This document shows positions 1 through 8,825 of a stretch of DNA of 39,481 bases, one piece after another. Origin of the DNA: a bacterium. Its GTDB lineage: Bacteria; Margulisbacteria; Marinamargulisbacteria; UBA817; JAQBTH01. The number at the start of each line of letters is the position of its first letter. Position 1 is the stretch's first letter. Both the position numbers and the translations under genes were made by a program. The notes below the pieces were generated by a model. It had not been told where the DNA came from and ran no database searches. It saw only the letters and a list, made by a program, of their open reading frames with translations. Where the stretch lies: the NCBI GenBank assembly GCA_027623425.1, contig JAQBTH010000010.1, forward strand, positions 1-39,481. Direction: 5' to 3'.

Positions 1-36
1 GATTTAATTTAGTGAATAAGATAAATAACAATAGAG

Positions 37-65
37 TTCAAAAACAAATAGAATTATGCTAAGAT
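37..65 (+). promoter_or_regulatory. ilvB promoter
   Basis: A -35-like TTCAAA at 37-42 is followed, after a 17-base spacer, by the extended -10 TGcTAAGAT at 57-65. A start point near 72 would give a leader of about 24 bases carrying the GAGG Shine-Dalgarno at 84-87. CCTCT at 68-72 is complementary to AGAGG at 83-87, but it lies at or before the expected start point, so RBS masking is doubtful. Confidence 0.5.
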
Positions 66-95
66 GGCCTCTGAAAAATAAAAGAGGTTACAAAA

Positions 96-1817
96 ATGAG
101 CAAAAAAAGCATAACTGGAGCAGAAAGTTTAATTAAAGCACTAGAAAACAAAGGTGTAGAGTATATCTTTGGGTACCCTGGTGGCGCTGCCATTCCAATT
201 TTTGATGCTCTATATGAAAGTAGTATAAAACTAATCCTAGTTCGCCACGAGCAAGGTGCCACCCACATGGCTGATGGCTACGCAAGGGCAACAGGCAAGC
301 CCGGTGTGGTTTTGGTTACCAGCGGGCCAGGTGCCACAAATACCGTAACCGGTATTTTTACTGCGCAAATGGATTCCGTTCCAATGATCGTTCTCACAGG
401 CCAAACCATCACCCCGTCGTTGGGCAAAGATGCGTTCCAGGAAGCCGACGTTTATGGCATCACAGCCCCGATCGTAAAACATTCATACCTCGTTAAAAAC
501 CCCAATGACATTCCTCGGGTTGTAGAAGAAAGTTTTCACATTGCCTCAACCGGTCGCCCCGGACCTGTGCTAATCGATTTGCCAAAAGACGTAACAGGCG
601 CGCCTTGCATTATGTCCACCAAAACGCCCGAAATGGATCTTCCTGGGTACGCGTATATAATGGACCCCAAACAAAAAGACATCGATTTGGCCATAAAGGC
701 ATTGGCCAAATCCCAAAAACCACTTCTTTTAGCGGGGCATGGTGCCATGATTGCTGGGGCAGAGGCCGAATTACTTAAATTTGCAGAAACAATTCAAGCA
801 CCCGTGGTAAATACCCTGCTTGGAAAAGGCGTATTCCCCGAAAATCACCCGCTATCGTTAGGCATGTTAGGCATGCACGGCACCGCATATGCAAATAAGG
901 CCGTGGCCGAATGTGACCTTATATTTTCGATTGGCTCACGGTGGGACGATCGCATAACGCCTGCGAATATAGAACGATTTTGCCCAAATGCCACTAAAAT
1001 TCACTTAGACATTGATAAAGCCGAAATCAACAAAATCGTAAACCCAGATGTGTCTATAGTAGGGGACGCTAAAATTGCCTTGGCACTTTTAAACAAACAG
1101 GCCACAAAGCTTAAAACCGAAAAGTGGGTCGCTACCATTGAAAAGTTCAAGAAAAAATACCCACTAAAATACAAAATTCATGGTGGGTTAAAGGCTCAGC
1201 ACGTAATAGATGTGGCCTACAAGCTAACAAATGGAAACGCCATCGTAACCACCGATGTAGGTCAGCACCAAATGTGGGCGGCACAATTTTACAAAAACCA
1301 CCGTTCAAATGCCTGGATAAGTTCAGGCGGAGCCGGAACAATGGGGTTTGGATTCCCCGCAGCTTTGGGCGCACAATTGGGTAAACCAAACGAAACCGTC
1401 ATTGCCATAGTAGGGGATGGTGGCTTCCAAATGACCGCATTTGAATTATCAACCGCCGTCATACACAAGCTTCCCGTTAAAATCATCATTATTGATAATA
1501 AATACCTAGGCATGGTGCGGCAATGGCAAGAATTGTTTTATGACCAACGCTTATCTGGAGTCGATTTGGAAGGAAATCCAGATTTCGTAAAACTAGGTGA
1601 AGCGTACGGGTGCAAAGGCTTTAAAATTAAACGACCAGCAGACGTGGAAAAAATTCTAAAACGCGCCCTAGAATACAATGACGGCCCCTGCATCATTCAC
1701 GCCGAAGTGGTAAAAGAAGATAACGTATTTCCTATGGTACCCGCCGGTGGCACCGCAGAGGAAATGATTATAGAAGCACCCACCCATAAATTAGCCAAAC
1801 CAAAGGGGAGTACCTAA
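96..1817 (+). CDS. ilvB: acetolactate synthase, large (catalytic) subunit
   Basis: Thiamin-diphosphate and FAD dependent enzyme that condenses pyruvate with pyruvate or 2-ketobutyrate, the first shared step of branched-chain amino acid synthesis. The 573 residues match the usual length. The catalytic Glu of HEQGA is E52 and follows the typical GYPGGA segment. The thiamin-diphosphate motif GDGGFQMT lies near residue 440, with [14 protein letters not shown] after it. The ATG has a GAGG ribosome site 8 bases upstream. The small subunit ilvN follows with a one-base overlap, so the two are translationally coupled. A biosynthetic rather than catabolic enzyme is implied by the adjacent ACT-domain subunit. 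Confidence 0.97.
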   Translation: MSKKSITGAESLIKALENKGVEYIFGYPGGAAIPIFDALYESSIKLILVRHEQGATHMADGYARATGKPGVVLVTSGPGATNTVTGIFTAQMDSVPMIVLTGQTITPSLGKDAFQEADVYGITAPIVKHSYLVKNPNDIPRVVEESFHIASTGRPGPVLIDLPKDVTGAPCIMSTKTPEMDLPGYAYIMDPKQKDIDLAIKALAKSQKPLLLAGHGAMIAGAEAELLKFAETIQAPVVNTLLGKGVFPENHPLSLGMLGMHGTAYANKAVAECDLIFSIGSRWDDRITPANIERFCPNATKIHLDIDKAEINKIVNPDVSIVGDAKIALALLNKQATKLKTEKWVATIEKFKKKYPLKYKIHGGLKAQHVIDVAYKLTNGNAIVTTDVGQHQMWAAQFYKNHRSNAWISSGGAGTMGFGFPAALGAQLGKPNETVIAIVGDGGFQMTAFELSTAVIHKLPVKIIIIDNKYLGMVRQWQELFYDQRLSGVDLEGNPDFVKLGEAYGCKGFKIKRPADVEKILKRALEYNDGPCIIHAEVVKEDNVFPMVPAGGTAEEMIIEAPTHKLAKPKGST

Positions 1818-2311
1818 TGCACACCACCATACATACCATTAGTTTATTTGTCGCAAACAAACCGGGCGTATTGCTCCGCATTACCCTAATGTTTGCCAGA
1901 CGGGGCTACAACATCGAGTCCTTAATTGTATCGAGCGCCTTAGACGGCCGATTTTCACGCATGACAATCACCGCCTCCGGTGACCCAAACACACTCGATC
2001 AAATTATCAGACAAGCCAATAAGTTGGTAGATGTAGTAAGCGCATCTGAACATAACGCCGAAGACGCAGTTGAAAGTGAGATGGCCTTAATTAAGGTAGG
2101 AATAACACCTGAAAACCGCACCGATATTTTGCAAGTTGTAGAGCATTATAAGGCGGATACCCTGGATTTAACCTCAAATTATCTCATCATACAGGCAACG
2201 GGTACCCACGAAAAAATAAATAATATGGTAGACATGCTATCAGAGTACAAAGTATTGGAAGTGGTGCGTTCCGGTAAAATGGCCATTGCACGTGGGGCAG
2301 ACGCAACATAG
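1817..2311 (+). CDS. ilvN: acetolactate synthase, small (regulatory) subunit
   Basis: Regulatory partner of IlvB that gives valine feedback control in characterised members. It has 164 residues, typical of the family. The N-terminal ACT domain is at about residues 4-75 (TISLFVANKPGVLLRITLMF, then RRGYNIESL), and a C-terminal domain with a second ACT-like fold follows. Its ATG shares one base with the ilvB stop (TAATG), so expression is coupled. A G+C-rich hairpin region follows the stop codon. Confidence 0.96.
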   Translation: MHTTIHTISLFVANKPGVLLRITLMFARRGYNIESLIVSSALDGRFSRMTITASGDPNTLDQIIRQANKLVDVVSASEHNAEDAVESEMALIKVGITPENRTDILQVVEHYKADTLDLTSNYLIIQATGTHEKINNMVDMLSEYKVLEVVRSGKMAIARGADAT

Positions 2312-2327
2312 CGCACAAAACTCTTTC

Positions 2328-2384
2328 GGGCAAGCGGAAGCGGCCCTAGCGACCCAGGGAGCGAGAGGGGGCGACGAGAGCCCC
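2328..2384 (+). terminator. G+C-rich hairpin region between ilvN and aroC
   Basis: This short stretch is far richer in G+C than its surroundings. It can form GGGC(2328-2331)/GCCC(2343-2346) and a stronger GGGGC(2368-2372)-GACGAGA-GCCCC(2380-2384) stem directly before the aroC -10 box. It may terminate ilvBN transcription, but there is no U tract, so this is inferred from position and structure only. Confidence 0.4.
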
Positions 2385-2390
2385 TTATAA

Positions 2391-2410
2391 TGCTACAATG
2401 AGCCATTATG
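2391..2410 (+). promoter_or_regulatory. aroC leaderless promoter
   Basis: The extended -10 TGcTACAAT at 2391-2399 ends 8 bases before the ATG at 2408. A TATAAT at 2386-2391 overlaps it. No Shine-Dalgarno sequence fits between, so the transcript probably begins at or next to the start codon. Confidence 0.6.
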
Positions 2411-3472
2411 GCAGGAAATAGTTTCGGCGATTTATTTAGAATAACCACATTTGGTGAAAGCCACGGGCCAGGTATTGGCGTCATTATAGACGGCACTCCA
2501 CCTGGACTTACAATCACCGAAGCCCTAATCCAGGCAGAACTCGATAAACGTCGTCCAGGCCAATCGGATGTAACCACCCCTCGAAAAGAAGGGGATAAAG
2601 TGGAAATTTTATCAGGTGTATTTGAGGATTTAAGTACCGGCACGCCCATTGCCCTGCTAATACGCAACGATAACCAACAAAGCAAAGATTACAGCGCCAT
2701 CAAAGACCTTTATCGACCCGGGCATGCCGACTATACATTTCAAGAAAAATTCGGCTTACGCGACCACAAAGGCGGAGGGCGTTCGTCAGGCAGAGAAACC
2801 GCATGCCGAGTGGCCGCAGGTGCCATCGCAAAAATAGCGCTCGATCAACACGGCATTTCAATTACTGCATATACCAAGTCTGTTGGTGACATTGTCGCGG
2901 AAACCACAGATTTTAATGAGATTGAAAGAAATCCCGTGCGAAGTGCCGATGCAAAAGCTGCCGACAAGATGGCAACCTTAATAAAAGCCTTGCGCGCAAA
3001 AGGGGATTCCATTGGCAGTACAATCGAAGCGGTCATTCAGGGCTGTCCAGCAGGCCTTGGCGATCCTGTTTTTGACAAGTTAGACGCTATGATAGCCCAT
3101 GCCATTATGAGCATAGGAACCATAAAAGGCATCGAAATAGGTGACGGATTTGCAGCCACAACAAAAACGGGCAGTCAAAACAATGATGAATTCACAACTA
3201 AAGACGGTAAAATTTCCACTGTAACGAATAATGCCGGTGGAATACTTGGTGGTATCAGCAACGGAGCAGATATCGTCGTTAGAGCCGCTTTAAAGCCCCC
3301 ATCAAGCATAACAGTAGAACAAAGTACGGTCACAAAAGAAGGCAAACAAACCTCCGTTCAAGTACACGGCCGTCATGACCCTTGCATTGCACCGCGCGCT
3401 GTGCCCGTCATTGAGGCCATGCTTGCCATCACAATTTTAGATCGTCTTCTTGTTCAAAAATCGATACGCTAA
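2408..3472 (+). CDS. aroC: chorismate synthase
   Basis: Converts 5-enolpyruvylshikimate 3-phosphate to chorismate with reduced FMN, the last step of the shikimate pathway. The 354 residues are normal for the family. Signatures are the N-terminal GESHGPGIG, RRPGQSD near residue 50, GGRSSGRETACRVAAGAIAK near 120, and the C-terminal VHGRHDPCIAPRAVPV with its conserved RHDPC. The ATG lies 8 bases after an extended -10, implying leaderless translation. It has its own promoter, so it is not necessarily cotranscribed with ilvBN. Its stop overlaps by 4 bases the stop of the convergent acetyltransferase gene. Confidence 0.97.
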   Translation: MAGNSFGDLFRITTFGESHGPGIGVIIDGTPPGLTITEALIQAELDKRRPGQSDVTTPRKEGDKVEILSGVFEDLSTGTPIALLIRNDNQQSKDYSAIKDLYRPGHADYTFQEKFGLRDHKGGGRSSGRETACRVAAGAIAKIALDQHGISITAYTKSVGDIVAETTDFNEIERNPVRSADAKAADKMATLIKALRAKGDSIGSTIEAVIQGCPAGLGDPVFDKLDAMIAHAIMSIGTIKGIEIGDGFAATTKTGSQNNDEFTTKDGKISTVTNNAGGILGGISNGADIVVRAALKPPSSITVEQSTVTKEGKQTSVQVHGRHDPCIAPRAVPVIEAMLAITILDRLLVQKSIR

Positions 3473-4395
3473 ACGCGATAGTCAATAAATTCCACAAAAT
3501 AATCAAACGCTTTAAAGCCTAGCTTTTCATACAGTCGCAACGCGTTTTGATTACTCACCGTCACACCCAATCCTATTGCTGGAATACCCGCTTGTTTAGC
3601 GCCATATGTGGCGCGCTGCACCAAATCACCGCCATAGCCAAAGCCTTGCATATCAGGGCGAATTGCCACATCCATAATCCACGCAATACGATCATATCCC
3701 CAGCCAGTCAATTCGATCACCGTAATGGTTCCGATAGGATCGCCATTATAGGACATTAATTTGCATGCGGAAGGCACCATTTTACCGAATTGATCGGTGC
3801 GTAATTTAGACTCCATTTCGGCTCGATTTTCAGGGGTGGCAAAATCATGATAGCCCTCAATCTTCTGCCGATACCCATGAGCAGATGCACTTATTTGACC
3901 CAAAATATCAGCCGGAGACTCATTGAGTGGGGTATACGTTATTCCTGGTTTTGCATTAATTAATCCGTAATCAGAAGGAATGTCTATTTTCATACGTTGC
4001 CGCTCTTTTTCTAATAGCCCAAAATGTATGAGCGCGTCTCTAAAATCGAAGTGCGAATCAAACTGAATAATTTCAAACACAAAGCCTTTAGACCAGCCCG
4101 TTTCAACAAACGCTTGTACTAACGCATTACGATGGTCTTTATCAACAGCATGGAATAGGGCGCTACCATAATGATCGCCTTCCGCAATTTCAAACCACGC
4201 GACACCAACAGGTAAATCGTTATGCACTAAAATAACACCACGAATCGCACCCGCATCAAGCAATTTAAATTTAGACTCAAAGTCAGTACGAATGGAATTC
4301 TCATTGCCTAGCTCAGACCAAGCCCGTTCGATGTCGACTAAAACCAATTCAAATAAATCTAAATTTTCTTGCAACAATTTCACTGAATATGACAT
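3469..4395 (-). CDS. GNAT-family N-acetyltransferase
   Basis: Predicted acetyl-CoA dependent acetyltransferase of unknown substrate, 308 residues. The C-terminal half carries GNAT motif A, VAIRPDMQGFGYGGDLVQRA, with the pyrophosphate-binding QGFGYG, followed by the usual NQNALRLYEKLGF segment. The N-terminal half (about 1-150) may be a degenerate second GNAT-like domain, since tandem GNAT proteins of this size are common; this is inferred. A GATAAT box ends 6 bases before the ATG with no Shine-Dalgarno sequence. The gene is alone on its strand, convergent with aroC and divergent from nrdA, so context gives no substrate hint. Confidence 0.85.
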   Translation of the reverse strand: MSYSVKLLQENLDLFELVLVDIERAWSELGNENSIRTDFESKFKLLDAGAIRGVILVHNDLPVGVAWFEIAEGDHYGSALFHAVDKDHRNALVQAFVETGWSKGFVFEIIQFDSHFDFRDALIHFGLLEKERQRMKIDIPSDYGLINAKPGITYTPLNESPADILGQISASAHGYRQKIEGYHDFATPENRAEMESKLRTDQFGKMVPSACKLMSYNGDPIGTITVIELTGWGYDRIAWIMDVAIRPDMQGFGYGGDLVQRATYGAKQAGIPAIGLGVTVSNQNALRLYEKLGFKAFDYFVEFIDYRV

Positions 4396-4401
4396 GCACT
4401 T

Positions 4402-4407
4402 ATTATC
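4402..4407 (-). promoter_or_regulatory. leaderless -10 box of the acetyltransferase gene
   Basis: On the minus strand GATAAT is followed by 6 bases and then the ATG at 4395. This matches the -10/start spacing seen at aroC, pth, menA and others here. Confidence 0.45.
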
Positions 4408-4780
4408 GGTATGCTGGCTCTAGACGTCCAGCTTAATTTAAGAAATCATGTATGACGACTAATACATGGAAAACTGAGACTCAGTCGCAGAAAAAGGTTG
4501 AACAACAGAGTTTTTGAATGCATTTATTGAAAGACTATTCAAACAAAAACAAATTGCCTATAAATGAAGTATTTCATGCCTACAAGCATAAAAAGATGAG
4601 CACAAAAAATCATCACTTTTTCAGCCTCAATCTGAGTTCCTTGCACCAAAAGATATCCATACATTTTTTTAGAAATATTTGTTGACTTTAACCCTCATAA
4701 TTTAATACTCTTTAAATACGGTGATCGCACCTAGTCACGCCAAAAAACACAATATTATTAGTATCACTTTATAATGTTAA

Positions 4781-4933
4781 GTTGTGTTCGGTAGTGCTAA
4801 GCAATCACTAAATTGTGACGGAATACATCCTCACAACACCATAATTCAAAAAAGCCAAAATATAGGCGATGGGTAAGCAGTCCCCAATTAACGGGAAAAT
4901 CTTACCAGGGGTTCTTGCGCCCTAAAAACGCAA
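4781..4933 (+). ncRNA. candidate structured 5' leader (possible riboswitch) of nrdAB
   Basis: With transcription from TATAAT at 4770-4775 the leader is about 175 bases long. Visible pairings are TAGTG(4792-4796)/CACTA(4806-4810); TTGTGA(4813-4818)/TCACAA(4831-4836) extended by GGA/TCC; and GTTGTG(4781-4786)/CACAAC(4832-4837), which competes with the previous stem. Further on are GGCG(4865-4868)/CGCC(4918-4921) enclosing GGTAAG(4872-4877)/CTTACC(4901-4906) and TCCC(4881-4884)/GGGA(4893-4896). An alternative H-type pseudoknot is AGGG(4907-4910)/CCCT(4920-4923) with TTGCG(4915-4919)/CGCAA(4929-4933), just before the ribosome site at 4945. I do not recognise a named riboswitch class. Confidence 0.4.
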
Positions 4934-4957
4934 AATTAAATCAAAAGGAACAAAAGC

Positions 4958-7738
4958 ATGAGCACAAAAACCATCAGAGAAATTATTAAACGAAACGGTC
5001 AGCGTGTTCCTTTTGAAAAAACTCGTATTCTTAAAGCGGTAGAAAAAGCGTTCCTTTCTGAAAACATCAGTGATATTCCTACAGTTGCAACCCTTACAGA
5101 CCAGGTTGTAAACGAAATCACAAACCGACTTGGCACAACTGAACTCACCCAGGTTGAGGTTGTGCAGGACGTTGTTGAAGAAGTATTAATGAAAAATGGC
5201 CACCACCGTGTGGCTAAAAACTTCATCTTGTACCGTGAAAAACAAAAAATGAAACGTGAGATCGAAATCCTGACACAGGTAGCCGATCACACCCTAGAAA
5301 TTCAACTTGATGAATCACACAAAGACTTATTTGATCCAGAAATTATTCGTCAGCGCCTTGATGTAATCGCCCCAGATCTAAAAGAAGTGGATTGCGATGA
5401 GATTATCAATCAAGTGACGCGTCAAATCTACCAAGGTATTTCCAAAAAAGATATCGACCTTCTTGTACTTGGTGCTGCCAGAGAGCGTATCGAACGCCAC
5501 TATGATTATTCCAGCTTAGCAAGTCGCTTATTAGTAAATGGCATGTATAAAACCATTCTAAATTCGAGTATGAATGCAGACAATCTAGAAGATAGCTACA
5601 AAACCCAATTCGCAGACTACATTAAAACTGGGGTTAGCCTTGAAATGTTAAACCCCGTTCTGGCTGAATATGACATTTCAAAAGTTGCTGCCGCTTTAGA
5701 GCCAAGCCGCGATAAATTATTTCATTATCTAGGCATTCAAATTTTGAGCGATCGGTATTTATTGCGTGATCGAACTGACACAAGACACATTTTCGAATTA
5801 CCACAATGGTTCTGGATGCGTGTGGCGATGGGCCTTGCTATTCAAGAAGAAAATAGAGAAGACCGTGCAATCGAATTTTATAACACACTTTCAAAGCTTG
5901 ATCTTGTGTCCTCAACGCCAACGCTATTTAACAGTGGAACCTGCCACTCTCAAATGAGTTCGTGCTACATCAATATTACAGACGATTCATTATCTGGAAT
6001 ATTTAAACTGTACCAAGACAACGCGATGCTAAGTAAATGGGCCGGCGGTATTGGCACAGACTGGACTCCGGTTCGCGCAACCGGGTCTAGAATTAAAGGC
6101 ACAAATGGCACGTCACAAGGTGTCATACCGTTTATCAAAATCTTTAATGACGTGGCCTTGGCGGTAAATCAGGGTGGCAAACGTAAAGGTGCGATGTGTG
6201 CCTACATGGAAGTATGGCACTTGGACTTTGAACAGTTTCTTGAACTGAAGAAAAACACAGGTGACGAACGCCGCCGTGCACACGATATTAACACAGCGGC
6301 GTGGATTCCAGATTTATTTATGAAACGCGTTAAAAGTGGCGAGAATTGGACATTATTTTGCCCGTCCGAAGTACCTGAATTGCACGACCTTTATGGCAAA
6401 GAATTCGAAGCGCGTTATGTGGAATACGAAAAACAAAATCTAAGCCGTGCAAAAACGATTCAAGCCAGTGACATGTGGCGAAAAATGTTGACCATGTTAT
6501 ACGAAACAGGTCATCCGTGGATTACGTTTAAAGACCCCATCAACCTAAGAAGTCCACAGGATCACGTTGGAGTCGTTCACTCGTCTAACCTATGCACTGA
6601 AATCACACTAAACACAAGTAAAGAAGAAACCGCAGTTTGCAACCTGGCCAGCATCAATCTAGCACAGATGATTACTCCAGAAGGCGAGTTAGACGAAGAA
6701 AAAATCAAACGTACCATTCACACAGGTATCCGTATGTTAGATAACGTAATTGACAACAATTACTACCCAACAGCCGAAGCCAAACGCGCCAATATGCGTC
6801 ACCGTGCAATCGGCCTTGGTGTAATGGGTTATCAAGACGCACTATACCAACTAGACCTTAAATTTGACTGTAACGAAAGCTTAGAGTTTGCAGACAAATC
6901 AATGGAGATGATTTCTTACTATGCGATAGATGCGAGTAGTGCACTGGCAAAAGAACGCGGTGCGTATGAAACATATGAAGGAAGTAAATGGTCACGTGGC
7001 ATTTTCCCATACGATAGCTTGGCAATTTTGGAAGAAAACCGTGGTGAAAAGTTAAAAGTCGACAAGGCCATTAGGCTGGATTGGGATTCACTTAAGCAGA
7101 AGGTGAAACAACAAGGAATGAGAAACTCCAACACAATGGCAATCGCACCAACTGCAACTATTGCAAACATTGCAGGTGTGTATCCGTGTACTGAGCCAAT
7201 TTTCAAAAACATTTATATGAAAGAAAATTTATCAGGTAACTTCCTTGTGATTAACCGGTATCTAATTGATGACTTAAAATCCAGTGGATTATGGAATCAA
7301 GATATTATCAATAAAGCCAAAGTGAATAACGGATCGCTGCAAGACATTATCGAAATTCCACAAAACATTCGTGATAAATACAAAGAAGTATTTGAGATCG
7401 AATCGGAATGGGTTGTTAAGAAAGCCGCATTACGTGCAAAATGGATCGATCAATCCGCATCCACAAACGTATTTATTTCCACTACTTCAGGAAAAGTGCT
7501 TTATGATGTATACTTCTTAGCCTGGGAATACGGATTAAAAACCACCTATTACCTAAGAACGTTAGGCGCTAGCCAAGTTCAGAAAATGAGTGTGTCTGAA
7601 ACAGCATCCTCTGAACCGGAAAACAAAGAAGAGAAAATGACTGTAAATGCAAACAGCGATACTAGGATTGCATCCAGTGCTTCTACAGAAATTCCGGTTT
7701 GTCTTCTGAATGACCCTGGTTGCGAAGCCTGCCAATAA
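4958..7738 (+). CDS. nrdA: class Ia ribonucleotide reductase, alpha (large) subunit
   Basis: Reduces ribonucleoside diphosphates to deoxyribonucleotides with the NrdB radical subunit. An N-terminal ATP-cone (about 1-95, IREIIKRNGQRVPFEKTRI) implies dATP/ATP control of overall activity. By comparison with E. coli NrdA, C336 (SSCYI) and C561 (AVCNLASIN) form the redox pair, C546 with N544 and E548 (SNLCTEI) is the thiyl-radical site, and Y864-Y865 carry the radical path. The C-terminal tail ends GCEACQ, giving the C922/C925 thioredoxin-reducible pair. At 926 residues it is longer than E. coli NrdA. The ribosome site AAGGAA is 7 bases before the ATG. nrdB follows after 12 bases. Confidence 0.97.
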   Translation: MSTKTIREIIKRNGQRVPFEKTRILKAVEKAFLSENISDIPTVATLTDQVVNEITNRLGTTELTQVEVVQDVVEEVLMKNGHHRVAKNFILYREKQKMKREIEILTQVADHTLEIQLDESHKDLFDPEIIRQRLDVIAPDLKEVDCDEIINQVTRQIYQGISKKDIDLLVLGAARERIERHYDYSSLASRLLVNGMYKTILNSSMNADNLEDSYKTQFADYIKTGVSLEMLNPVLAEYDISKVAAALEPSRDKLFHYLGIQILSDRYLLRDRTDTRHIFELPQWFWMRVAMGLAIQEENREDRAIEFYNTLSKLDLVSSTPTLFNSGTCHSQMSSCYINITDDSLSGIFKLYQDNAMLSKWAGGIGTDWTPVRATGSRIKGTNGTSQGVIPFIKIFNDVALAVNQGGKRKGAMCAYMEVWHLDFEQFLELKKNTGDERRRAHDINTAAWIPDLFMKRVKSGENWTLFCPSEVPELHDLYGKEFEARYVEYEKQNLSRAKTIQASDMWRKMLTMLYETGHPWITFKDPINLRSPQDHVGVVHSSNLCTEITLNTSKEETAVCNLASINLAQMITPEGELDEEKIKRTIHTGIRMLDNVIDNNYYPTAEAKRANMRHRAIGLGVMGYQDALYQLDLKFDCNESLEFADKSMEMISYYAIDASSALAKERGAYETYEGSKWSRGIFPYDSLAILEENRGEKLKVDKAIRLDWDSLKQKVKQQGMRNSNTMAIAPTATIANIAGVYPCTEPIFKNIYMKENLSGNFLVINRYLIDDLKSSGLWNQDIINKAKVNNGSLQDIIEIPQNIRDKYKEVFEIESEWVVKKAALRAKWIDQSASTNVFISTTSGKVLYDVYFLAWEYGLKTTYYLRTLGASQVQKMSVSETASSEPENKEEKMTVNANSDTRIASSASTEIPVCLLNDPGCEACQ

Positions 7739-7750
7739 AAGGAGATCTAA

Positions 7751-8824
7751 ATGACAGACGAGATTAAAAAAAGAAGCTTATTTCAAGACGGATTAGACAA
7801 TAATGAGATGACTAACGCGGAAATTATTAATAAACGACGCGTAATCAATGGGTACGATGACGGTTTAATGCAGATTAGTCCGTTAAAACACCCTTGGGCC
7901 TATGAAATTTTTGAATTAATGATTAAAAACACATGGGTACCTGGTGAAGTACCACTTCAACAAGATGTAAATATGTGGAATGATCCTAAAGCACTTAGCG
8001 ACAATGAGCGTAGAGTGTATTCACGTAGTTTGGCATTCGTATCGAACTTAGATGGTCTACAAACTAATAACTTAGCATGTAACATCATTCGTCACTTAAC
8101 TAGCCCTGAAGTAATTTTGTCTGTTACCCGACAAACATACGAAGAAGCATTACACGTTCAGAGTTATGCCACTCTTGTAGAAGCCTTAGCGTTAGACCCC
8201 GAAGAAATTTATGGACTATACCGTAAAGACCAAGGGTTATACGAAAAAAACAAATCCGTGTTAAAAGCCGTTTCAAAGATCTCTGATATGAGCTTCGAAA
8301 CAGGAACCTTCAAAACCGACCAAATGTTTCTTGAGGCGTGTATTGGAAATGTGATTTTAGAAGGCATCTATTTCTATAGCGCATTTATGGTGTTTTATGT
8401 ACTACGTCGCAACAACAAAATGCCAGGTAGTGCAGAGATGATTCAGTTTATTAATCGCGACGAAGATTTACATTGCATGCTCTTTACACACATCACGAAC
8501 ACGATTCGTAAAGAACAGCCTGAACTATGGACTGAAGAATTCCAAGCACAGGTAATTCAAAACTTTAAAGAAGCTGTTGAAATGGAATACCAGTGGGGCG
8601 CGTCGTGCATCAATGAAGGTATTTTAGGCCTAACGCCAGACCTGCTTCACGAATACCTGCAATTTGTTGCCGACTACAGAATGGCAGCTCTTGGTTTACC
8701 AAAACAATACAATGCCAAAAATCCATTTCCTTGGGTTGATGAATACACACAAGGAAATATGATCGAAGTAAACTTCTTCGAAGGCACAGTTCGCGAATAC
8801 CAAAGCGGCAGCTTAGAGTGGTAA
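7751..8824 (+). CDS. nrdB: class Ia ribonucleotide reductase, beta (radical) subunit
   Basis: Di-iron subunit that houses the radical for NrdA; 357 residues. The metal-ligand pattern is visible: D101 (SNLDGLQ), E132 and H135 (EEALHVQSY), a Glu in NVILEGIYFYSAF, and the E/H of NRDEDLH. Y139 lies four residues after H135, exactly as the radical Tyr122 follows His118 in E. coli. This is therefore a tyrosyl-radical enzyme and not the Phe-containing Chlamydia type. The C-terminal peptide REYQSGSLEW is the likely NrdA docking tail. AAAGGAGA precedes the ATG, and the gene shares the nrdA transcript. Confidence 0.97.
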   Translation: MTDEIKKRSLFQDGLDNNEMTNAEIINKRRVINGYDDGLMQISPLKHPWAYEIFELMIKNTWVPGEVPLQQDVNMWNDPKALSDNERRVYSRSLAFVSNLDGLQTNNLACNIIRHLTSPEVILSVTRQTYEEALHVQSYATLVEALALDPEEIYGLYRKDQGLYEKNKSVLKAVSKISDMSFETGTFKTDQMFLEACIGNVILEGIYFYSAFMVFYVLRRNNKMPGSAEMIQFINRDEDLHCMLFTHITNTIRKEQPELWTEEFQAQVIQNFKEAVEMEYQWGASCINEGILGLTPDLLHEYLQFVADYRMAALGLPKQYNAKNPFPWVDEYTQGNMIEVNFFEGTVREYQSGSLEW

Positions 8825-8825
8825 T

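Larger units (their letters stand above)
4396..4957. other. 562-base gene-free region upstream of nrdA
   Basis: No convincing gene lies here. It holds imperfect inverted arms near 4479-4496 and 4616-4638 (shared CTCAG and GAAAAAG), and a 29-codon ORF at 4596 whose first bases resemble the nrdA start. Possible promoters are TTGACT(4682-4687) with AATACT(4704-4709), and TATAAT(4770-4775). A weak NrdR-box-like sequence (ACAC at 4747-4750 followed by AATATTATTAGT) overlaps the promoter zone. A structured leader fills 4781-4933. Confidence 0.6.

Noticed and set aside
2179-2685. 168-codon minus-strand ORF across ilvN and aroC
   Set aside because: It is antisense to two clearly recognised genes and covers their junction and the aroC promoter. 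Its translation resembles no protein.
4479-4638. Possible MITE with inverted ends upstream of nrdA
   Set aside because: The arms match only in short blocks (CTCAG, GAAAAAG) with gaps, and no target-site duplication is visible.
4747-4787. Paired NrdR boxes before nrdA
   Set aside because: One weak half-match (ACAC...AGT) and a poorer second site with the wrong spacing do not meet the usual pattern, so I did not call it as a feature.
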